Positions 47,017 to 54,934 of a DNA stretch of 64,000 nt are shown in pieces. Location: positions 45,494 to 109,493 of the forward strand of contig CAZKHG010000004.1 in the NCBI GenBank assembly GCA_964552655.1, in the 5' to 3' direction. This DNA comes from CAZKHG01 sp964552655. Lineage in GTDB: Bacteria; Bacteroidota; Bacteroidia; Bacteroidales; Tenuifilaceae. Below the pieces are notes generated by a model. The model was not told the DNA's origin and did no database searches. It was given only the letters and a program-made list of their open reading frames with translations. Made by a program: the position numbers and the translations under genes. How positions within the stretch are numbered: the stretch's first letter is position 1; each line of letters begins with the position of its first letter.

Positions 47017-47886
47017 TTAGTTGAAATTAATATCGATTTTAGCAATCTCACTGTTTTGAACCTCATCTGCGAGGGTATTTTCGTTAAAATACGAAATAAT
47101 CTGATCTAACAGAACTGCCTGGGTTGTGCCGTTTGCCGTATAATGATAAATATTATTTACCAGGTGTTTCAGCTGATTCTGGTTGGCAATTAAAACCTGA
47201 ATAGGGTCAACATCGCCAAATTTTACCACGCTCTCAACCTTTTTTAACTCTTCCAGGTTGGCGGTTATTATATCCAGGAGTTGTTTATAGGCCTTGGATG
47301 CCGGGGTGTTTCTTCTGGAAATAATTCCAATTACCTGCATGGTTTCAGGGTCAATCACGGGTCCACCACTGTTACCGTAACATGAAAGACCATCAAACTG
47401 AAGAAAACGGACATTGTCTGTATTCAAAAAATATGATGATACAATGCCTGTCCGCAATGCCAGGTTGGTACTGCCTGTTCCGTATGCTAAAAATGCAATT
47501 TGTTGCCCAATAGGGAAATGCCTTCTCTCACTCAATTTCAATCCGGGAATCGATAAAAATTCAGGGAAATCGATATTAAAGACTGCACAATTCCCCTTAT
47601 CGTTCAGGTATCCCACTTTCAGGTTATTGATAAATTCATGGAAAGGAATTAAAATTGAGGCGGTTTGGGTAATAGCATCCTCTGCAACAAAAGATATCTC
47701 CACCTTTTTTGCTTTATTTACGTAAAAAACATGTTCACTGGTAACCAGCGATTTATTAACCTTAAATCCGGTAAGGGAATCGATATGGACTCCACGCTCG
47801 TTTATAAAATTTAAGTTGCAAACTGAACTGTGGCAGTTTTTCCAAACTTGATTAAGCATTGTTGTAGGTTTTAGGGTTGTTGGCAT
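47017..47886 (-). CDS. Cytoplasmic trypsin-like (S1-fold) serine protease
   Basis: 289 residues with no signal peptide or membrane helix. The catalytic triad is readable as His52 (LVTSEHVF), Asp106 (NCAVFNIDFP) and Ser173 (SCYGNSGGPVID), in the right order and spacing for a trypsin/HtrA-like fold. The region after the protease (about 195-289) is helical and of unknown role; no PDZ domain is seen. A cytoplasmic trypsin-like enzyme is unusual outside stress proteases and immune systems. It is the last gene of a three-gene minus-strand unit (48855 to 47017), divergent from a NACHT NTPase, and ends at a terminator. Confidence 0.85.
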   Translation of the reverse strand: MPTTLKPTTMLNQVWKNCHSSVCNLNFINERGVHIDSLTGFKVNKSLVTSEHVFYVNKAKKVEISFVAEDAITQTASILIPFHEFINNLKVGYLNDKGNCAVFNIDFPEFLSIPGLKLSERRHFPIGQQIAFLAYGTGSTNLALRTGIVSSYFLNTDNVRFLQFDGLSCYGNSGGPVIDPETMQVIGIISRRNTPASKAYKQLLDIITANLEELKKVESVVKFGDVDPIQVLIANQNQLKHLVNNIYHYTANGTTQAVLLDQIISYFNENTLADEVQNSEIAKIDINFN

Positions 47887-47891
47887 TGTTG

Positions 47892-48020
47892 TTAAATATT
47901 CTTCAGAATAGTCAGCACAAATAGCATTGTGATGATGAAGAATATAAGGAATACACCATAATCCACGCTAACATTGCCACCGGCAATATTGTCACGTAAA
48001 TACGATAGAACCTTTTTCAT
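47892..48020 (-). CDS. 42-residue single-helix membrane peptide
   Basis: A short ORF from ATG 48020 to TAA 47892, too small for usual gene finding. The first about 20 residues are polar (MKKVLSYLRDNIAGG...); then one strong hydrophobic helix (about 22-39) and the end LKNI. It fills the gap between the 272-residue gene and the protease gene in the same direction, with only 16 and 5 bases on either side. This spacing supports it being a real operon member. Its function is unknown; it could tether or sense at the membrane. Confidence 0.55.
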   Translation of the reverse strand: MKKVLSYLRDNIAGGNVSVDYGVFLIFFIITMLFVLTILKNI

Positions 48021-48036
48021 ATCAAACTGCTTTTTA

Positions 48037-48855
48037 TTAATTTAAATTCTGACTCCAATCGGTATTATTAATGATAATCCCCCTGTTAATTATGCTGGCC
48101 GATTCAGTACCATACTGCTCAAGCATTGACTCATCCATGGTTTCATCAAAGTATGAATCGGCTATACCGGCAATTAACTTCTTGTTTTGATACTCAATTG
48201 TAACCCGTGTAAATAGAACCTGTTGTTTTAATCCACCTTTGCTACTTTTAACCTCAAATAAAAACCTATCAGTATAGGTAATATATTCCTGAAGTATTTT
48301 AAAGAATTTGCCAGTAAAAATTACGTACAACCTGGGGTAAGCAAAAATTCCATTAAATAACCTTTCTACAAAAGGTTTACAGGATGTATAATTTTTAATA
48401 AAGTCCTCTGCCGAAAAATCAGGTGCCGAGTAAGGCAGCAGATCAAGATGTAAGGTTTCATCGGTCAGTTTCTGAAGGTTGTTTTGCATTGGACCCTTTT
48501 CAAATTTTATTGTTTGAAATGGCTTGATAAAGCTGAATTCCCTTAAATCGGACAAGTATTTGGCTTTTGGCACCTTTTCAAACAAGTTCTCATAGAATAA
48601 TTTCCCTATATTTTGATATCTAGATTTATAGGAATGAAAGTCCAATGGTTGCCCCCCCTCTGAATAGCAAGATTTGGCTGAGTTGAAGTTGACAAGTACA
48701 AGTTTGGACCTTATGTTGCCAATAAAATAGATGGGGTGTTTATAGTTGAAATGCTTTGTGGTTGCTTTCTTAACTTCTTCAATTAGCTCAATTTTCCCCG
48801 TGTTAAGCAGTTCTGAATATTCTTTTTCAATTTCGGTGATAAATAGGGAATCCAT
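48037..48855 (-). CDS. Unknown 272-residue protein, possibly uracil-DNA-glycosylase-like fold
   Basis: I do not recognise a named family. The layout hints at the UDG superfamily: a first strand SKLVLVNFNSAKS followed by a Gly-rich stretch, a middle LHLDLLPYSAPDF, and a late strand PRLYVIFTGKFFKIL. These resemble the GxxPG, NxxP and HPS strand regions in order, but the catalytic residues do not match closely, so this is a weak inference. There is no signal peptide or membrane helix. It is the first gene of the unit with the membrane peptide and the protease and has a good divergent promoter. Confidence 0.6.
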   Translation of the reverse strand: MDSLFITEIEKEYSELLNTGKIELIEEVKKATTKHFNYKHPIYFIGNIRSKLVLVNFNSAKSCYSEGGQPLDFHSYKSRYQNIGKLFYENLFEKVPKAKYLSDLREFSFIKPFQTIKFEKGPMQNNLQKLTDETLHLDLLPYSAPDFSAEDFIKNYTSCKPFVERLFNGIFAYPRLYVIFTGKFFKILQEYITYTDRFLFEVKSSKGGLKQQVLFTRVTIEYQNKKLIAGIADSYFDETMDESMLEQYGTESASIINRGIIINNTDWSQNLN

Positions 48856-48874
48856 ATATGCTAATTTTATTGCA

Positions 48875-48905
48875 CAAAGCTATTGGGGAAAAAAGGGAAA
48901 GCAAG
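48875..48905 (-). promoter_or_regulatory. Promoter of the protease/membrane-peptide/272-residue unit
   Basis: On the minus strand CTTG (48905-48902), a 19-base spacer and a perfect TAGCTTTG (48882-48875). The transcript would start about 15 bases before ATG 48855. Confidence 0.55.
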
Positions 48906-48964
48906 TGGTCAAGAATGTCATTTTTTCGGGTATATAATTTTGGAATACTACATCACATTTTTTC

Positions 48965-48995
48965 TTTGTAAATGATTGAAAAATAAGCATCTTTG
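48965..48995 (+). promoter_or_regulatory. Promoter of the NACHT NTPase gene
   Basis: TTTG (48965-48968), a 19-base spacer and CATCTTTG (48988-48995), one mismatch from TAnnTTTG. ATG 49024 follows with a leader of about 25 bases. A separate perfect TAATTTTG at 48935-48942 lacks a -33 partner. Confidence 0.45.
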
Positions 48996-49023
48996 AAAAA
49001 TATATCCGATCGCTTATCCGGTT

Positions 49024-51525
49024 ATGATTGATTATCTTAAAAATGAGGTTGAAATACGTTTTGGGAAAAAAATCGCCTACCAAAAGGATTGTAAATTATT
49101 ATCATCCAGCATATTGGGCTCAACAGGAAGTTACCTGAGCCCGGCAACTCTTCGTAGATTCTTTGGGCTGCTTTTAACGAATTCTAATCCATCGGTAGTC
49201 ACACTCGATATTCTCTCCCGCTACGCTGGGTATAAAAGTTGGCAAGATTTTAACCATTTTGCCCTAAAATCATCTGATCACAACCAATTAAAGGCTGATG
49301 TTTGGGAAAAGGGTGTTCTCAGATCAAAAAAGATCAGTTTAAATACTGTTGAAGTTATCAGTAAACGATCAGGAATTGATTTTTATAAAACCATTTCCAG
49401 AGTTTCAGTGAATGAAAGCATAAATTATTTCATTGAAAGTGAAAACAATTTTACCGCCATTGTTGGACCGGGCGGTTACGGAAAATCAATTTTTTTGGCA
49501 CATTGGTACATCCATCATCACTCAAAAAAAAGACAAGACAACGATATTGTGCTGTTTATAAATACTCTTGAAAAACTTTCTAAAGCAAACACCGGCTTTG
49601 GAAACTTGATTGATCAAATCTTGGGTTTTTCTCTCGAAGAGGGTTTTTTAAGTAGGATATTTACTCATTCATCAAAACTTCAGGGAAGATTTATACTCAT
49701 CATTGATGGCCTGGATGAATTAAGTAGTTTTCCCGTAAAACTTGAAAACATTTTCAAATCAATTGCTGAATTTACCCGTTTGATCCCCGAAAACCCAAAC
49801 ATTAAGCTAATTCTATCCATGAGGTTCACCACTTGGGAATCCTTTAAGTCTTTTATACCCACATACGATAGATGGTTTAACGTTAATGCCAATTACTTTA
49901 ACCATGAGAATGCAAATATACCTCCATTGAGGATGAAAGAGATCCAGCAGATTTTCGATAACACCATTAACAAAAAATTTAGCTCAAGAACACTGATTGA
50001 TGAACTTAATGTCGAACTGAGAGATCTGCTGACCTACCCCTATTTTCTTCAACTTTTTACGAATATTTTCCAACCTGATGAAGAATACCTTTACAGTGAT
50101 CACATCGAAGTAATGAGAGAATTCTTGAAAAAACAGGTTTATTTCTCACAGTATGCAGATGAGAAGGTTGACATATTGATTAAAACGATTGAATTATCCG
50201 ATTATGGGAAGAATCCTAACGCTCTTAAGAAAAACCGTTTAAAAGAAGTTTACCCGATTCACCTAAAGAAAGCAGGAAATTACTATTCAGCTTATCAGGA
50301 TTTATTATCGTTTGGAATTATCAACGAGGAGATGGTTGAGGTAGCCAATGGTGGGTTCTGCAGGTTCATCAGATTTTCCAACCCTCACCTATATCATATT
50401 CTGATAGTCCAATACCTGATACAAAAAAGGGGAAAGATATCCTTTGAGCTATTTGTGGAGATTGAGTCAAAATTTCAGCATCACGAGTTTTTAGTCCCGT
50501 TGTTAACTCTTACCTATCAGATTGCTTATAAAGATCGGATTTTTGAACCATTATTATCATTCTTCGAGTTGAAAAATGATACCATTGATAAAGCATTCTC
50601 AAGTCCGGCAATTCCAATTACACTTCGGAAAGATGAATACTTAAGAAATATACTAATCCCGGTTTATTGCAAAAATAAACTAGCCAGGAAATATCTTTTT
50701 GATGATTTTCAGGATATAAACTATCTGGCTAAAGGGTATGATTCGAGTCTCCAACTATTTAAAAAAGAAATCCTTAATGATGAAGAAAGTCTCCTCGCCA
50801 ACACCCTTTTAACCTATGGAGGATTTCTGACGCTGAATAAAACTTCTGTTGAACAATATTATAAGCAAATAAAAGATATTAAACCGACCCCGGTGTTAAA
50901 CTATTCCCTGGTTGGCAGGTGGTTTGCGTGCATGAATCTTTACGAATCTGCAATTTACGGGTCAAATTCCAATCAGTTTGCAAATGATGCCATTCAATAC
51001 CTCAATGAGTTTGAAAGTAGAAAAGACTATCGGCTTGGAACATTCGAAAATGCATTTTTCCCATCCTTGATCCTATCCAAACAGCTAAATCTGTTTCTGC
51101 AGCTGGACAAATACTTTGAAAAGCTGGGGAATACAAAACCCAGTATATACAACTACAATATTTTAATTTACAGGTACCTCTTTATGATTATTAAAGGGGA
51201 AAAAGTTTTGGAGAAAGATGTTTTTGAAATCGAGAAATACTTTCATCTTTTAAATCCTATGGATAATTTGCATGCAAAGATATTCGGCCTGGTTGTAAGG
51301 GCATTTTTCTTTCTAAACCGGAACGATCTGGAGAAGGCATACGAAAACCTCAGGTATGGAATTGAGCTAAGCAGTAATTATGGTTACAAACTATTCGAAG
51401 TAAAATTGCTGAAGATTCTCTCGGCCAACCTCAGAAAGTTTGGAGAAAACAATAAAGCAAATGAATTTAAAAGCCTTGCGGAGGGAATTGTGGCTAAATC
51501 CGGGTTCAGCTATGAGTTGTTATAA
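49024..51525 (+). CDS. HTH-NACHT (STAND-type) NTPase with C-terminal helical repeats
   Basis: 833 residues. The first about 80 form a small helical domain (LSPATLRRFFGLL...TLDILSRYAGYKSWQDF) of a type I know at the start of Bacteroidota regulators and NTPases, probably HTH-like. The NTPase has Walker A GPGGYGKS (148-155), Walker B LIIDGLDE (225-232) with the NACHT-typical DGLDE, and a later KLILSMRF sensor-like strand. A winged-helix-like region and about 350 residues of helical, TPR-like repeats follow. There is no membrane segment. STAND proteins commonly sense ligands and trigger effectors. Divergent from the protease unit; it overlaps the opposite-strand GlcNAc kinase gene by 6 bases at the 3' end. 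Confidence 0.85.
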   Translation: MIDYLKNEVEIRFGKKIAYQKDCKLLSSSILGSTGSYLSPATLRRFFGLLLTNSNPSVVTLDILSRYAGYKSWQDFNHFALKSSDHNQLKADVWEKGVLRSKKISLNTVEVISKRSGIDFYKTISRVSVNESINYFIESENNFTAIVGPGGYGKSIFLAHWYIHHHSKKRQDNDIVLFINTLEKLSKANTGFGNLIDQILGFSLEEGFLSRIFTHSSKLQGRFILIIDGLDELSSFPVKLENIFKSIAEFTRLIPENPNIKLILSMRFTTWESFKSFIPTYDRWFNVNANYFNHENANIPPLRMKEIQQIFDNTINKKFSSRTLIDELNVELRDLLTYPYFLQLFTNIFQPDEEYLYSDHIEVMREFLKKQVYFSQYADEKVDILIKTIELSDYGKNPNALKKNRLKEVYPIHLKKAGNYYSAYQDLLSFGIINEEMVEVANGGFCRFIRFSNPHLYHILIVQYLIQKRGKISFELFVEIESKFQHHEFLVPLLTLTYQIAYKDRIFEPLLSFFELKNDTIDKAFSSPAIPITLRKDEYLRNILIPVYCKNKLARKYLFDDFQDINYLAKGYDSSLQLFKKEILNDEESLLANTLLTYGGFLTLNKTSVEQYYKQIKDIKPTPVLNYSLVGRWFACMNLYESAIYGSNSNQFANDAIQYLNEFESRKDYRLGTFENAFFPSLILSKQLNLFLQLDKYFEKLGNTKPSIYNYNILIYRYLFMIIKGEKVLEKDVFEIEKYFHLLNPMDNLHAKIFGLVVRAFFFLNRNDLEKAYENLRYGIELSSNYGYKLFEVKLLKILSANLRKFGENNKANEFKSLAEGIVAKSGFSYELL

Positions 51526-52368
51526 ATCATTCTCGATATGAAATTTCACCAGATTTTCGATTGGATATTGTAAAAAATTGATAATCTTAAACCCTTGGTC
51601 CTGAGCTATCTGTTCAATAATTTGCCTGAAAATATATCCCACTGAACCTATTATACCTAAACCTTTTTCATTAAGCTCAGGAATTTTGGAAAGGTGCTGG
51701 GTGTATAAATCCATAAATGAGGATTTAACAATATTGAATATCAGAGGGTTGTCAATATTATCGTGTACAAAAGGAATAAAAGAAGCTAGGTACGATGATG
51801 GTTTTGGCTGAATATAAATATTATCGAGCACCATAGGTAAATCCAGCCTATACATGCTGGCAAAGGATTCTGCCAGCTCCGCTGAGAGCTGGTTGTAAAA
51901 ATACGATCTGAGGATTTTCTTACCAATATATGCACCGCTTCCCTCATCACCAAGAACATAACCCAATGATGGGGTATAGTGCTGTGTATTTATACCATCA
52001 TAATAGGCAATATTGGATCCGGTGCCAAGAATTGCAATTACACCCTGGTTATTGCCAAACAGTGCGCGGGCTGCTGCAAGCAAATCAGAAAAGGCAAATG
52101 ATTTTGAATTTGTAAAGAAATTTTGAAGCGCCATCTGAGCTTTATATCCTTTTTCCTCACCAGCACAACCTGCACCGTAAAAGAATACCTTTTCCACCCC
52201 ATTTGGTGATAATTGGGAGGGAAAGCCGGCATTTAAAGCGGAAAAGAAATCATCCTCGTTGCTAAAAAATGGGTTTAACCCTTTGGTTGTAAATGGGATG
52301 ACCGTTCTGTCATTTTTTATCACCCGCCAGTCGGTTTTAGTTGCACCGCTGTCTGCTACTATAATCAT
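51520..52368 (-). CDS. BadF/BadG-type ATPase, N-acetylglucosamine kinase-like
   Basis: 282 residues of the ASKHA (actin/hexokinase) fold. Phosphate loop ADSGATKTDW near the start, then VFFYGAGCAGEEKG, AILGTGSNIAYYDG and LGYVLGDEGSGAYIGKK, all typical of the GlcNAc kinase/BadF family. It would phosphorylate GlcNAc or another amino sugar from peptidoglycan recycling; the benzoyl-CoA reductase activator role is unlikely because the Cys ligands are missing. It lies 11 bases downstream of the peptide-binding lipoprotein gene and converges with the NACHT gene. Confidence 0.87.
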   Translation of the reverse strand: MIIVADSGATKTDWRVIKNDRTVIPFTTKGLNPFFSNEDDFFSALNAGFPSQLSPNGVEKVFFYGAGCAGEEKGYKAQMALQNFFTNSKSFAFSDLLAAARALFGNNQGVIAILGTGSNIAYYDGINTQHYTPSLGYVLGDEGSGAYIGKKILRSYFYNQLSAELAESFASMYRLDLPMVLDNIYIQPKPSSYLASFIPFVHDNIDNPLIFNIVKSSFMDLYTQHLSKIPELNEKGLGIIGSVGYIFRQIIEQIAQDQGFKIINFLQYPIENLVKFHIENDL

Positions 52369-52379
52369 AATGTGAAATG

Positions 52380-54011
52380 TTAATTTTTACTTACTCTTTT
52401 TAAATCCAGCAAATTCATTGGGTTTGCAACCATGCCCTGAACATCCTTGCTTACAAAACGAACTACTTTATCGTAGTAAAGGGGGATTACAACTGCATTA
52501 GCCAAAACCATTGAGTCCATTTTCTGGTAAATAATACTTCGTAAATTCCATTCCTGTGTGCTTGCAGCGTTCTCGTATAAATTATCATATTCCTTGCTGC
52601 TAAAGTGGGTGTAATTTGGCCCTGCCGGACTCCAGTTTTTGCTATAAAACAACGCCAAATAGTTTTCCGGATCGGCATAATCCGCAATCCATGAACCCCT
52701 GAATACCAGCAATTTAGAATTCGCCATCATTTCTCTGTAAGCAGAACCAGGAAAAACCTCAACCTTTATATCAAACCCAAGTTCATTTAGCTGATGCTGG
52801 ATGAACTCACAAATGTCAACGTAATCGTCTGTTGTGGAAATAGTAATGGCTGGTAACCCAATACCATTAGGATATCCCGCCTTTTGTAAATAATTTTTCG
52901 ATAGCTCAGGGTTATAATCAAAGCCCTTTGTATGGCTCTTGAAGTTTGGCATACCTGAAGGAACAAAACCGCTGGTTGCAGGGAATCCAAGGTTTCCTCT
53001 AAGATGAATCATCATTTTATTCCTGTCGATCCCATGCCCAAAAGCTTTTCGAACCAGAATGTTTTTCAGGGGACTATTTTTAACAATATCGAGAGTGCTG
53101 TCAATTAAGATACCAAGGTATTCTGTGTTTAAGTAGGGTCCTGTTAGCATTTTAAATTTATCGATGTACTTCGGGTTCAGCTCACCTGTTCTGGTTAAAA
53201 GCTCATCTTTAGACGCCGGGTGAACACCCGAAATAAAATCAATGTTACCTTTTATAAACTCAAGAAATTCTGACTGTTTGTCTGGTATAAAAGATATATT
53301 TATTGCGTCAAGATTGGGGAGTTTTTTCCCATTTTCGTCACGTTCAAAATACTTTGGGTTTTTTCTTAGCACGAGTTTTTCGCCTTCCCTCCAGTACTTC
53401 AGGTAAAATGGACCGGAACCAACCGGGTGACTTCTAAAATCTTTCCCAAATTTTTTTATTGCCTCATAAGGTATCACGCTACAGTAGGCCGTTGAAAGCA
53501 ATCCCATAAATGCAGGGAATGGTTTTTCAAGCACAATCTGAAATATGCTGTCATTCAATGCCTTAAAGCCATCATTTCCTTTAGATTGCCTTACAGGAGA
53601 AAACACCCATGAACCCGGCGAAGCGGTTTTTGGATCGCTAATTCTCTCAAAGCTGAATACAAAATCTGAGGCAACCACTCTCCGGCCCTGATTATCTTTA
53701 AAAACTTCAGAATCTTGAAAATAGACATCGGTTCTAAGGTAAAAAGTATATACCCGACCATCCGGAGAAATTGTCCATCTTTTAGCAATGCATGGCATAA
53801 CTCGCAAGGAGTCATCAAGTTGAACCAGCCCATTGTATATTTGATGTACCGGCCATATAAGAGCCTGGTTACGGGCAAATGCCGGATCGAGTGTAGCTAT
53901 GCCCTTGCTCTCGTTATACCTGAATATTTGTAAATGATCCTTTACCGGCTGATTATAATTGCAGCTGATGAACAGAAGAATAATAAAAGATAAGAATATT
54001 TTATACCTCAT
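52380..54011 (-). CDS. ABC-type peptide-binding lipoprotein (SBP family 5, OppA/DppA-like)
   Basis: 543 residues from ATG 54011. A longer frame starts at TTG 54044, upstream of the -7 box. The lipobox is FISC, with Cys17 the lipidation site. The fold follows family 5: LDPAFARNQALIWPVHQIYNGLV, RRVVASDFVFSFERI, VGSGPFYLKYWREGEKLVLRKNP, and a C-terminal WIADYADPENYLALFYSKNW typical of peptide binders. It would capture peptides or murein tripeptides for an importer; no permease or ATPase gene is adjacent. Co-transcribed with the GlcNAc-kinase-like gene, which suggests a cell-wall recycling role (inference). Confidence 0.92.
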   Translation of the reverse strand: MRYKIFLSFIILLFISCNYNQPVKDHLQIFRYNESKGIATLDPAFARNQALIWPVHQIYNGLVQLDDSLRVMPCIAKRWTISPDGRVYTFYLRTDVYFQDSEVFKDNQGRRVVASDFVFSFERISDPKTASPGSWVFSPVRQSKGNDGFKALNDSIFQIVLEKPFPAFMGLLSTAYCSVIPYEAIKKFGKDFRSHPVGSGPFYLKYWREGEKLVLRKNPKYFERDENGKKLPNLDAINISFIPDKQSEFLEFIKGNIDFISGVHPASKDELLTRTGELNPKYIDKFKMLTGPYLNTEYLGILIDSTLDIVKNSPLKNILVRKAFGHGIDRNKMMIHLRGNLGFPATSGFVPSGMPNFKSHTKGFDYNPELSKNYLQKAGYPNGIGLPAITISTTDDYVDICEFIQHQLNELGFDIKVEVFPGSAYREMMANSKLLVFRGSWIADYADPENYLALFYSKNWSPAGPNYTHFSSKEYDNLYENAASTQEWNLRSIIYQKMDSMVLANAVVIPLYYDKVVRFVSKDVQGMVANPMNLLDLKRVSKN

Positions 54012-54031
54012 GCATTTTACCATGCTTACGG

Positions 54032-54039
54032 CAAAGGTA
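54032..54039 (-). promoter_or_regulatory. Putative -7 box of the peptide-binding lipoprotein gene
   Basis: TACCTTTG on the minus strand matches TAnnTTTG perfectly, 20 bases before ATG 54011, and so argues against the longer TTG start. No -33 match. Confidence 0.45.
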
Positions 54040-54072
54040 TTCAAAAAGTATCAAGGAATGTTTGGGCTTTGC

Positions 54073-54108
54073 AAAAAAAAAGCGAGGTAGTAACCACTCT
54101 ACCTCGCT
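54073..54108 (-). terminator. Terminator downstream of the fsa-miaA-unknown operon
   Basis: AGCGAGGTAG/CTACCTCGCT with an 8-base loop; on the minus strand nine T follow. It lies about 230 bases past the stop of the 192-residue gene. Confidence 0.88.
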
Positions 54109-54335
54109 TCTCACCCTAAAAAATTAACCTAAAAAGCAACAAACCTGTAACCAACTATTAAACCCTAAAACTAAATCTACCAGGTTGTTTTCCTACCTAT
54201 AATAACGCCCGATTAAAAATTTTGTTTCGATTTGGCTGGAATTAATTTGGTGATTTAAAACACCCTTTGCCAAAATTTATATTAATCTGTCTATCTGCAT
54301 ATTAACCCGATTATTTTTATGTAAATATGATTAAA

Positions 54336-54914
54336 TCAGGAATAAAACAAAGATAACAATCGGGTTACGGGTGCCAAAGAGGATTTTGAACTCATGGGTG
54401 GCAGTAAAACCAGATTTTGCCTGGCAAAATTGATGCTTTCAACGCTAAAGTCCATGTCGAATATAGCTTTCACAATACCATACGCTAAGGCAGTTTTCAG
54501 GGTTGTTGATCTAACCCTGATCGTTCTATCGGAATACCTACCCGGATGAATATGAACATACCTATCCTCTAATTTAGCTGATTTTAAAGCCCATTTTGAT
54601 CCATCATTCAAGTATAAACATTGATAATTTTTCCCATCCGATTCAACCCACTTATCAAAGCTTAACCTGTGGTGAATGTTCATAGATTTTAGCTGATAAA
54701 TTACTTGTTCCGCAATTTGTTGAGGAGTTAAATCACCTGTATAGTAATCTATTAGAGAACCACCAATTGAATTTACTATTTCTTTATAAGTATATAGATT
54801 TTCGTGATTAAATGGTTCGTTTTTCAGAAAATCCTTAATTGCTGAGAGATGATGTTTCAATGAATTAAAAGCAATTGGTAAAGGGAGCGCAGTATTGAAA
54901 TTTTTTGATTCCAT
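54336..54914 (-). CDS. Conserved-looking protein of unknown function, 192 residues
   Basis: No family recognised. It has no signal peptide or membrane helix, and seems a mix of helices and strands with a segment YVHIHPGRYSDRTIRVRSTT that resembles a small beta-rich core, followed by helix LKTALAYGIVKAIFDMDF. It lies 20 bases after miaA in the same direction and is probably the third gene of an fsa-miaA operon. The neighbours suggest no specific job. It ends in LFYS, after a stretch of Ser and Leu. Confidence 0.6.
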   Translation of the reverse strand: MESKNFNTALPLPIAFNSLKHHLSAIKDFLKNEPFNHENLYTYKEIVNSIGGSLIDYYTGDLTPQQIAEQVIYQLKSMNIHHRLSFDKWVESDGKNYQCLYLNDGSKWALKSAKLEDRYVHIHPGRYSDRTIRVRSTTLKTALAYGIVKAIFDMDFSVESINFARQNLVLLPPMSSKSSLAPVTRLLSLFYS

Positions 54915-54934
54915 AATGTTCTAGGAATTGAGGA

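Larger units (their letters stand above)
54012..54335. other. 324-base intergenic region
   Basis: It holds the -7 box of the peptide-binding gene, a strong terminator (54073-54108, minus) and about 227 bases between the terminator and the stop of the 192-residue gene. That stretch is a 3' UTR or a small RNA; no ORF of useful length was seen. Part of it repeats a motif found before the protease terminator. Confidence 0.5.

Noticed and set aside
46881..47066. Minus-strand ORF across the aspA start and the protease end
   Set aside because: It overlaps a terminator and a promoter and is in another frame from two well-supported genes.
54255..54275. TTGGCA on the minus strand as a possible sigma-54 site
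   Set aside because: The -12 TTGC element is missing at the right spacing.
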